A stretch of 10,873 bases of DNA, from NCBI GenBank assembly GCA_023395775.1, contig JAEWYA010000156.1, positions 1-10,873 of the forward strand, read 5' to 3'. Both the position numbers and the translations under genes were made by a program. Below are positions 1 through 5,900 of the stretch, piece after piece. Source of the DNA: Bacillota bacterium. Its GTDB lineage: Bacteria > Bacillota > Clostridia > Oscillospirales > Oscillospiraceae. Position 1 is the first letter of the stretch. Every line of letters starts with the position of its first letter. Below the pieces are notes generated by a model that did not search any database, was not told the DNA's origin, and saw nothing but the letters and a program-made list of their open reading frames with translations.

Positions 1-107
1 GGATCACGGTTCAGCATTCTTCCTATTTCTTTGAACGATTTTTGCTTGTTGAGGCACTGTTCAATAACGTGCCTTTCGTCAATAGTCAGATGTTTATATT
101 TAGCCAT
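1..107 (-). CDS. IS30-family-like transposase, N-terminal fragment (runs off the window)
   Basis: The first 35 codons of a reading frame start at ATG 107-105 and run off the left edge still open. The translation begins MAKYKHLTIDERHVIEQCLN and continues with a segment ending GRMLNRD. This is the usual start of IS30-family transposases, whose N-terminus carries a helix-turn-helix that binds the element's ends. An AAGGTG ribosome binding site (113-118) lies 5 nt upstream. The catalytic DDE domain is outside the window, so intactness cannot be judged. The upstream region is interrupted by the IS66 element that begins at 180, which probably removed the native -35 box. The IS30-like assignment rests on the N-terminal pattern only. 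Other families with a similar N-terminal helix-turn-helix are possible but less likely. Confidence 0.7.
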   Translation of the reverse strand, partial: MAKYKHLTIDERHVIEQCLNKQKSFKEIGRMLNRD

Positions 108-152
108 GAGAACACCTTGATATTAGATTCCGCTATTTTCACCGTTTTGTGT

Positions 153-181
153 ATTCTAACTTTATTGCAAAACTTGTTCGT
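153..181 (-). promoter_or_regulatory. Damaged promoter of the IS30-like transposase
   Basis: A -10 box TAGAAT lies at 153-158 on the minus strand. At 17 bp spacing the present -35 position (176-181) reads ACGAAC. If the IS66 element is removed and one target copy is kept, the same position reads TTGAAC, a good -35 box. The promoter was thus probably functional before the IS66 insertion and is weakened now. This is inference from sequence pattern only. Confidence 0.4.
172..179. repeat. Target-site duplication of IS66, left copy
   Basis: ACTTGTTC directly abuts the left terminal inverted repeat. It is identical to the 8 bp at 2724-2731 that abut the right one. Eight base pairs is the characteristic duplication length of the IS66 family. 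Confidence 0.95.
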
Positions 182-192
182 AACCGTCAAAT
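180..192. repeat. IS66 left terminal inverted repeat
   Basis: GTAACCGTCAAAT matches the inverse of 2711-2723 at all 13 positions. The two ends diverge at once beyond this block (GAGG on the left, CTGA on the right). Confidence 0.95.
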
Positions 193-203
193 GAGGATAT
201 AAA

Positions 204-231
204 ATGGGCCTGCCAAAAAAGGCAGGCCCAT
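204..231 (-). terminator. Rho-independent terminator after tnpC
   Basis: Perfect 11-bp arms ATGGGCCTGCC (204-214) and GGCAGGCCCAT (221-231) enclose a 6-nt loop, beginning 5 nt after the tnpC stop. In the minus direction the stem is followed by TTTATAT, a U-rich tail, which fits termination of the tnpABC transcript. The plus direction lacks a comparable T run. Confidence 0.85.
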
Positions 232-236
232 AGATT

Positions 237-1838
237 TTAAGTGGTGCTGTTTTTCGGTTGTAAGTTACGGCAACTTTCTGGAGCATAGGCCGGTGTAAGT
301 CTTTCACTCCATTCGGCATCGGCGGTGGACAAAGCAGGAGCTTTGCTTAGTACCCACACCAGATAGCGGAATGGGTCAAAGTCATTCTCTTTGGCAGTCT
401 CAATCAGACTAAAAATAGTTGCGCTTCCTTGTGCACCGCCTGGAGTATTTGAGAATAGAAAGTTCTTCCGGCCCATCACAAAAGGCTTAATGCTTCGTTC
501 CGCCCGGTTGTTGCTCAGCTCCAGTCGAGCATCCTCCAGATAACGGATCAGATAGGGCCACTGCTCCTGCAAATAGTACAGTGCTTTGCCAAGAACAGAT
601 TTCGGAGGAGCCTTCCGTGTTTGAGACCACACCCACAAAGCGTCCAAAACGGGCCTTTCCCGTTTTAGCCGCTGTTCGTAACGTTCTTCCGGCGTGAGTT
701 TTGCAAGCTCCTTCTCTATGGCAAACAGCTTTGTGCAATACTGCTGCCCCTCCAGTGCTGCAGAGCCAGCTCTCTCTGGCTGTGGAAGTGCGTTCACCGC
801 TTCATCAAATTTTCGTCTGGTGTGTGCCCAGCATCCAACCACACGGATATTCTCCGGAAGCTTGTGGTAGCCCTGGTATCCGTCTGCATGAAGCCAACCA
901 GAAAAGCCGTCCAAGAATGCCGCTGCATTCTCAGCCTTTCTGTCCGGCTTGTACTCATACAGAATAATTGGATGCTCGGCGTCACCACTGGAGCGATACA
1001 GCCACATATAGCTCTTGGATTGAGCTTTCTTGCCGTCCTCATGCAGGACCTGCAAGGTAGTTTCGTCCGCATGGAGCACCTGCCGCTGTACAAGCTGCCG
1101 GTGGAGCTGCTCGTAGATGGGCTTCAGCCAATCCTCTGCCGCCCGCAGAATCCAGTTGGACATGGTTTGCCGGGACAGCATCACACCAGCACGGTTAAGC
1201 TCCTGTTCCTGCCGGTACAGCGGAGACCCCATCACATACTTTTGCACCATGATGTGCGCAATCGCTTCCGGGGACGCATAGCTGCCGGGTATCACAGACG
1301 GCGTCTTTTCTGTTTTTAATACGGGCGTTTCCGTTCCTTCCTGCTTGCACTTCTCGCAAACATAGGTATAGAACCAGTCTTCACGAATTTTCACCTGCGC
1401 TGGAGTAATCACCAGAGAACGCCGGACTTCCTTGCCAATCTCAGTCATGAGAGTGCCGCATTCCGGGCAGTTGAGCGCAGCTGCATCCGGGCGGTGTTCC
1501 ACCACCTCAACCGGCACATTGTCAGGCAGAATTTCTTCCACGCCGCCGGTGCGCTTCTTTCTGGTGTATCCGGCAACAGAAGCGGTTTCCACAGCTTCCG
1601 CCGTAGAGAGCTGCGCTTCGGCCTCGTCAAAGAGCATACTGAGCTGTTCCAAAACTTCCTCGCTGCTCTTCTCGGATGAAGAGCCAAAGACCTTTTTCTT
1701 CATAAGGCGCATCTGCTCCATAAGCCAGTCGCGCTGTTTGGAAAGGTCTTCAACCTCTTTGCGTAGGGATAAATTTTCCGCGCTCAAAATGGAAACCATT
1801 TCGGCGTTACTTGTGTCTGTTTTCAACATCATTTTCAT
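237..1838 (-). CDS. tnpC: IS66 family transposase TnpC (DDE)
   Basis: This is the catalytic transposase of the IS66 element, 533 residues with the start chosen here. An N-terminal charged heptad region (about residues 15-55) is the usual IS66 leucine-zipper segment. A zinc-binding pair follows: CPEC (C124, C127) and CEKC (C161, C164). The catalytic core shows HADET (D258), HADGY (D319), the family motif CWAH (336-339) and NNRAERSIKP with the glutamate E447. The C-terminal end shows the IS66_C-type segment IETAKENDFDPFRYLVWVL. Length and order match full-size family members, with no frameshift. The start is uncertain: an in-frame ATG at 1856 would add six residues, and neither start has a clear ribosome binding site. 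I chose 1838 because a promoter-like TATAAT overlaps the longer form. Confidence 0.93.
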   Translation of the reverse strand: MKMMLKTDTSNAEMVSILSAENLSLRKEVEDLSKQRDWLMEQMRLMKKKVFGSSSEKSSEEVLEQLSMLFDEAEAQLSTAEAVETASVAGYTRKKRTGGVEEILPDNVPVEVVEHRPDAAALNCPECGTLMTEIGKEVRRSLVITPAQVKIREDWFYTYVCEKCKQEGTETPVLKTEKTPSVIPGSYASPEAIAHIMVQKYVMGSPLYRQEQELNRAGVMLSRQTMSNWILRAAEDWLKPIYEQLHRQLVQRQVLHADETTLQVLHEDGKKAQSKSYMWLYRSSGDAEHPIILYEYKPDRKAENAAAFLDGFSGWLHADGYQGYHKLPENIRVVGCWAHTRRKFDEAVNALPQPERAGSAALEGQQYCTKLFAIEKELAKLTPEERYEQRLKRERPVLDALWVWSQTRKAPPKSVLGKALYYLQEQWPYLIRYLEDARLELSNNRAERSIKPFVMGRKNFLFSNTPGGAQGSATIFSLIETAKENDFDPFRYLVWVLSKAPALSTADAEWSERLTPAYAPESCRNLQPKNSTT

Positions 1839-1844
1839 GGTCAA

Positions 1845-1873
1845 ATTATACCACAAAGCCCATCAGAAATCCA
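1845..1873 (-). promoter_or_regulatory. Possible internal promoter just before tnpC
   Basis: An extended -10 sequence TGGTATAAT (TATAAT at 1845-1850) lies upstream of tnpC, with a weak -35 candidate TGGATT (1868-1873) at 17 bp. Transcription would start about 7 nt below the -10, at or next to the ATG at 1838. That would give a leaderless or nearly leaderless tnpC message and would explain the missing ribosome binding site. Pattern evidence only; coupling from tnpB remains possible. Confidence 0.3.
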
Positions 1874-1896
1874 GTGTTTTCAAGCGTTCTCCGGTG

Positions 1897-2253
1897 TTAT
1901 ACCATACTCAATCCAGTCACCGCCTGGTGCGCTTTTGGCTGCTCAACTTTAAGCCCTTCCATGAGCCAGCGGTACTGCTGAGAAGTGAGGGCACGGACTT
2001 CATTTTTGCTTCTCGGCCACTGGTATGCCCCTTGCTCCAATCGTTTGTAGAGCAAAATGAAACCATCTTTTTCCCAATAGAGGCCCTTAATCCGGTCACG
2101 GCGGCGTCCGCAAAACAGAAACAGCGTGTTGGTGAAGGGGTCAAGCTGGAACTGCTGCTGCACTATACTGGCAAGCCCGTCAATCCCTTTGCGCAGATCT
2201 GTATACCCGCAGGCAATGTAAACTCGGTCGGCTCCAGTGAAATCATTCAGCAT
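1897..2253 (-). CDS. tnpB: IS66 accessory protein TnpB (Orf2)
   Basis: This is a 118-residue IS66 Orf2 protein, an accessory factor needed with TnpA and TnpC for efficient transposition; its biochemical role is not settled. The family signature is clear: GYTDLRKGIDGL (16-27) and LFLFCGRRRDRIKGLYWEKD (44-63), followed by a segment ending LEQGAYQWP (72-80). The start at 2253 gives the usual family N-terminus (MLNDFTGADRVYIACGY) and overlaps the tnpA end by 11 bases (ATGCTGAATGA). This suggests translational coupling. An in-frame ATG at 2286 would add 11 residues inside tnpA and looks wrong. The stop is 58 nt before the tnpC start chosen here. Confidence 0.93.
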   Translation of the reverse strand: MLNDFTGADRVYIACGYTDLRKGIDGLASIVQQQFQLDPFTNTLFLFCGRRRDRIKGLYWEKDGFILLYKRLEQGAYQWPRSKNEVRALTSQQYRWLMEGLKVEQPKAHQAVTGLSMV

Positions 2254-2608
2254 AACGCAGCAATTTGAATAGCGAAGCCACAACATCTATGTCGGTACCA
2301 GTGTAGATGTCTACCGATGTGGTTTCAAAATGAACAGTTGCAATTACTTCAGCACTTGACTTGGAATGTTGGGGTCCCTTTGGCATCGGCAATTCTGCAA
2401 ATATTGGAGCTACTGCTTGCCGTTCTCCCATAACAAGTTCTTTGCCAACACCTCCGAAAATTTCTCGTTCCCATTTATAATAAGTTGTCGGATGTACACG
2501 ATGTTCCTCGCACCATCTGGATACCGCTATACCATTGCTCCGGCAGTCCAAAATATTATCATGCCACTCCTGAAGTTTTGCCTGGTGCTTTATTTCATTA
2601 ACTTTCAT
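2243..2608 (-). CDS. tnpA: IS66 accessory protein TnpA (helix-turn-helix)
   Basis: A 121-residue first gene of the IS66 operon. Residues about 22-47 (CRSNGIAVSRWCEEHRVHPT and the following YYKWER) form the helix-turn-helix typical of IS66 Orf1/TnpA. The middle (FAELPMP) and the C-terminal segment ending LFKLLRYAE also fit the family. The start at 2608 has an excellent ribosome binding site (AGGAGG at 2617-2622, 8 nt away). A longer reading from ATG 2647 would begin in the loop of the upstream inverted repeat and would have this ribosome binding site inside the gene, so it is unlikely. The protein probably binds DNA at the element ends or helps assemble the transposition complex; this is inference from the fold. 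Confidence 0.92.
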   Translation of the reverse strand: MKVNEIKHQAKLQEWHDNILDCRSNGIAVSRWCEEHRVHPTTYYKWEREIFGGVGKELVMGERQAVAPIFAELPMPKGPQHSKSSAEVIATVHFETTSVDIYTGTDIDVVASLFKLLRYAE

Positions 2609-2616
2609 CCGACACA

Positions 2617-2622
2617 CCTCCT
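2617..2622 (-). promoter_or_regulatory. Ribosome binding site of tnpA
   Basis: A perfect AGGAGG with 8 nt spacing to the ATG at 2608 decides the tnpA start. It lies only 6 nt past the end of the 16-bp inverted repeat at 2629-2670, so folding of that repeat could affect ribosome access. Confidence 0.85.
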
Positions 2623-2628
2623 GAAATT

Positions 2629-2670
2629 TGTAGGGACAAGTAGCCACAAATAGCGCTACTTGTCCCTACA
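2629..2670 (-). repeat. 16-bp perfect inverted repeat in the tnpA leader
   Basis: Arms TGTAGGGACAAGTAGC (2629-2644) and GCTACTTGTCCCTACA (2655-2670) pair at all 16 positions around a 10-nt loop. There is no following T run in the minus direction, so it is not a plain terminator. It lies between the promoter and the ribosome binding site of tnpA, with the predicted transcription start inside the upstream arm. A protective role against outside transcription is proposed in the findings. Confidence 0.9.
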
Positions 2671-2699
2671 TTATCTTATTTCTCTTGGCGCGTTTTCAA
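2670..2699 (-). promoter_or_regulatory. Promoter of the IS66 tnpABC operon
   Basis: A -35 box TTGAAA (2694-2699) and a -10 box GATAAT (2670-2675) are separated by 18 bp. Each differs from the consensus at one position. The predicted start is near 2663, within the upstream arm of the inverted repeat. The promoter lies just inside the right end, where IS elements usually keep it. Confidence 0.6.
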
Positions 2700-2710
2700 T
2701 CCGCTTTCAG

Positions 2711-2723
2711 ATTTGACGGTTAC
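2711..2723. repeat. IS66 right terminal inverted repeat
   Basis: ATTTGACGGTTAC is the exact inverse of the left end (180-192) and directly abuts the right copy of the target duplication. Confidence 0.95.
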
Positions 2724-2731
2724 ACTTGTTC
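2724..2731. repeat. Target-site duplication of IS66, right copy
   Basis: ACTTGTTC is identical to 172-179. In the reconstructed empty site it sits in the middle of an inverted repeat: CTTTATTG (160-167), 11 nt, CAATAAAG (2731-2738). Confidence 0.95.
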
Positions 2732-2771
2732 AATAAAGGAAGACTTTTTTCGTATGCGGGGCAAAGGGATA

Positions 2772-2786
2772 CCCGAACCTTTCGGG
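2772..2786. repeat. Small hairpin CCCGAA/TTCGGG
   Basis: Six-base arms (2772-2777 and 2781-2786) enclose a 3-nt loop. It is the outermost of three hairpins downstream of the surface-protein gene. It is short and of uncertain meaning by itself. Confidence 0.55.
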
Positions 2787-2787
2787 C

Positions 2788-2808
2788 GGTCTGGTTAAGA
2801 ACCAGACC
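2788..2808. repeat. Hairpin with 9-bp perfect arms
   Basis: GGTCTGGTT (2788-2796) and AACCAGACC (2800-2808) enclose a 3-nt loop. It starts one base after the first hairpin and ends one base before the large palindrome. There is no T run on either side, so it is not a classical terminator by itself. Confidence 0.7.
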
Positions 2809-2809
2809 T

Positions 2810-2847
2810 AAAAGAGGGTTCCGACGATATCGTCGGAACCCTCTTTT
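2810..2847. terminator. Bidirectional terminator, 38-bp perfect palindrome
   Basis: AAAAGAGGGTTCCGACGAT (2810-2828) is followed without a spacer by its exact inverse (2829-2847). In RNA this gives a long GC-rich stem with T runs on both sides: TTTTT in the plus direction and TTTT in the minus direction. It lies 61 nt after the stop of the surface-protein gene and is the best candidate for ending that operon. It would also block transcription entering from the IS66 side. Confidence 0.75.
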
Positions 2848-2908
2848 TACTTCAAAGGTGTTTTTAAGGATCTAAACTTTCAAAGTCCGGATTTTTGTCT
2901 GTCACCGC

Positions 2909-5900
2909 TTATTTTGCCAAGTTCTGGCTAAAGCGCTGGAGAATCGTTGCTACCTGCGCACGGGTGGCGTCGCCAAAAGGCATCACCTGATTGTGACTAC
3001 CCTGCACAAGTTCGGCATTCACTGCCCACGCCAGCGCGGACTGCGCGTATGTGGAAATGCTGCCGTAGTCGGAGAATTCCCGGATAGCCATACCGCCTTG
3101 GGTGGTATCGTACCCCTTGTGCTGTGCGTAGCGGTACAGGATAGCCGCCATCTGCTGGCGGGTGATGGTTCCCGTGGGGTTGGAGCCGTCGGAAATGCCG
3201 TTTTCCACAGCCCACGCCTTGGCTTCCGCCATGTTGGCGGGCGTTTTGCCGTCCATACGCGCCAGCACCATCCAGATCATCTGGCGGTTCGCCGTCGCAT
3301 TGGGGCTGAATCCCGTAGCAGAGGTACCGTCAAATAGGCCGTTATTGTAGGCATAGGCCACGCTGCCGTAGCACCATGCGCTCTCAGCCACATCCGCAAA
3401 CGGGAAATTCACAATTAAATACTGTGATAGATGCTCGGTGGTAAAGGTCACCTTGCCATTTGAGTAGCTGGCAGTCTTTGGCTCGATGCTACCGTTGTCG
3501 TTGATAAACCAAACGGTAATGCTGTCCGAGTTCTCACCGGATTTCAGCGTGTAGGGAACGGAAACGGTAATCTTACCGTCGCCAAACGTGCTGACCTTGC
3601 TGCTGCCTGCGTAGACGTTGACATCCACCACGGTAGCAGAACCAGCTTGACTGCCAAGCGTAGCCTTTTGGCTGTCGGTGAGCTTGCTGTTATTGACAGT
3701 CTCTACGGAGAACTTCATGTCGCCCTTGTCTTCGACAAACGCCAGTGCAGGCTTGTCAAGCGCAACCGTGCCTGTGGGCAGGGCAACCGCGAGTCCTTCA
3801 GAACCTTCTGCTCTCTGTACGGCGGAAACCACCTTTGAGGGAATGGTCGCAGCGTTCACCTTTAGGCCGGAGACGTCTACCGTGATGGTGCCGGTGTCCT
3901 TAGATGCGGAGGCAATCGTAGAAAGCTGGCTGTTCGCGGCAGAAATTGTCGCCGTGCTGCCGGAAACGGAAGCGGACACGTTTGCAGTGCCGGTATTGCT
4001 GGAAATCGGAACTGACACGGCGTTGGCAGTGGTGCTGCTGGAGGATGACCCGCTTCCGGAGTTAGAGACAGTCTTTGCAGGGATGATCACGGAGATTTCC
4101 GCCGTATCTGCCGTCGTGCTGTCACTTGTTTTTGTAACCGTCAGCACGACCTTAACCGTCGTTTCTGCACTGGGTGGGGTAATGGTTCCGCTAATTGCCA
4201 ACACAGTTGCATCGGGGGATACATGCTTGATTACCACCGTAAAACCTGAGGGGACTGTGGGGAGCGTCATGCTTGTCGTATCTTTTGTGGGAGCGTTGAT
4301 TGTGGTGATTAGTGTCGCAATTTGCGCTGCTGTGAAATCAGACGAAACCCATGTTTTTGCCTCCGAATCAGAAGCCGAGTGGAACGCCGAAGCCGTCGCC
4401 GCATAAGCCGCTTCAAAGGTATGCGCCGTGCCGATGCCAAGACCCGCAAACACGTTGGAGGTCTGCCACGCGCCGTTGTCCACACGGTATACAAAGGTGC
4501 CACTTTCGGTCACTGTCACCGTCGCGGCGACTGTAAATCCGGAAGAAAGAGTTCCGCTCACGTTTGATATGGTCGGTGCTGTAGTTGATCTCGCGGGAAC
4601 GGCTATCGCCGTCGCCGTGCTTTCTGGCGTGCCATTCACAACAGCCTTCTGCCGTATATATATGCATGAGTCAACATAATTGCTGATGTTATCACCGGTT
4701 ACGATTGTTAAACCGTCAAACGTCGAAGCAGTATTCATTTCATAGGCAGTTCCAAAGGAAATTGTTTCGTTCGCATAGTTGATGATCGCATCCGATGCGT
4801 CAGGCGCTGCCGGTCTCGTGTAAATTGTTGCTACGGAACTGTTTTCAGATGCAGACTGCCCACCGGTCTCCTTAATGCGGGCATAGAAAGTGTAAGATGT
4901 CGCGGTCGACAACTCGCCGAAAGTCGGGCTATCCTGCCAAATAATTCCATCCTTGCTGTATTCTGCGTTGGTAATGGGATTAAGTGTAATGCTATCGGTT
5001 CCGACCGTTGCCGCTGTCGGCGCGCTAGGTGCGGCAGGCACAGAAGCCTCGACCACTGCTTCAGTCGCCGCACTTTTCAGCGTGACATCGTAGTTTGTTG
5101 CGGTTGCGGTCACGGTGATCGTCGCTCCGATGTCATCCGCAGACAGAGTATACGTGCTGCCTGTTCCAATATTGCTTGTGATACCGCCAACTGATCTCTC
5201 CCATTGGTAGGAAAATATTGCGTCTGACTGTGCTCCGATAACGTTCGCCGTCAGCATTTGTCCGCATTTTGCAGTACCGGAAATGGTTACAGTGCCTTCA
5301 ATGGAGCCGGTAAAAGCTGATGACGTAAGCACCGTGCCTGCAGAATGATCACCAGATTCTTTGACACGCACCTGCACAGTACCGGAAATATTACCCACAG
5401 AAATTGTGATTGTCGAGTCTATAAGCGTTGCATTTGAAGCTGACAAAGCTATCCAAGTCGTGCCGTTAGCGGTGTATTCGTATAATGGCAACATTTCATA
5501 TCCACTAACCACGGTAAAACTAAATGTGTTTGTTTCACCGTCGGTTACTATGCCATTTGTCGGCGCAGCAACGGAAAAAGTAGATTTGTTCACCACTAGC
5601 GTAACAGTTGTTGTTGATGGCGCATAATTATTGTCTATGGGCGTGAATGTCACGGAGTATGCTGTCGTATTGCTGTCGGATACGGATGGTTTCGTCGCTC
5701 CGTCCGTCCAAGCAAAGCTGCCCGCTACACTGCCACTCCCTCCTGAAAGGATGGACTCCGAAAGCATTTGTCCATACGTGATTGCAGAAGCGGCAGGCGC
5801 AGAGGTAATAAAAGACATGGCCTTGTTGACCGTCAGTTTTACGGGAACGTTGATTGCATTATAATGCTCCGTATCTGTCGGCGTGAATGTAACGGAATAC

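Larger units (their letters stand above)
180..2723 (-). mobile_element. Complete IS66-family insertion sequence (2544 bp)
   Basis: The element is bounded by perfect 13-bp inverted repeats starting GTAACCGTCAAAT (180-192 and, inverted, 2711-2723). It is flanked by exact 8-bp direct repeats ACTTGTTC. It carries the standard IS66 trio tnpA, tnpB and tnpC in that order on the minus strand, all open from start to stop. The first bases GTAA, the 8-bp duplication and the length near 2.5 kb all fit the family. A promoter and hairpin lie inside the right end, and a strong hairpin terminator lies after tnpC. There are no passenger genes. Intact ends, an intact duplication and intact genes indicate a recent and probably still mobile insertion. 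Confidence 0.96.

Noticed and set aside
1432..2268. Plus-strand open frame of 278 codons across tnpC and tnpB
   Set aside because: It is antisense to two well-recognised IS66 genes and shows no recognisable protein features.
180..2838. Composite transposon carrying the surface-protein operon
   Set aside because: Only one IS66 copy is present and it has its own target duplication, so it is a simple single insertion.
2772..2847. CRISPR array, tRNA or riboswitch in the hairpin cluster
   Set aside because: There is no regular repeat-spacer period, no cloverleaf or CCA-type tRNA layout, and it lies after, not before, the minus-strand gene.
3678..4406. Plus-strand open frame of 242 codons opposite the surface-protein gene
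   Set aside because: It is the mirror of a Thr/Ser/Val-rich coding region (translation rich in V, T, A, E), lacks a ribosome binding site, and lies wholly inside a gene with clear domains.
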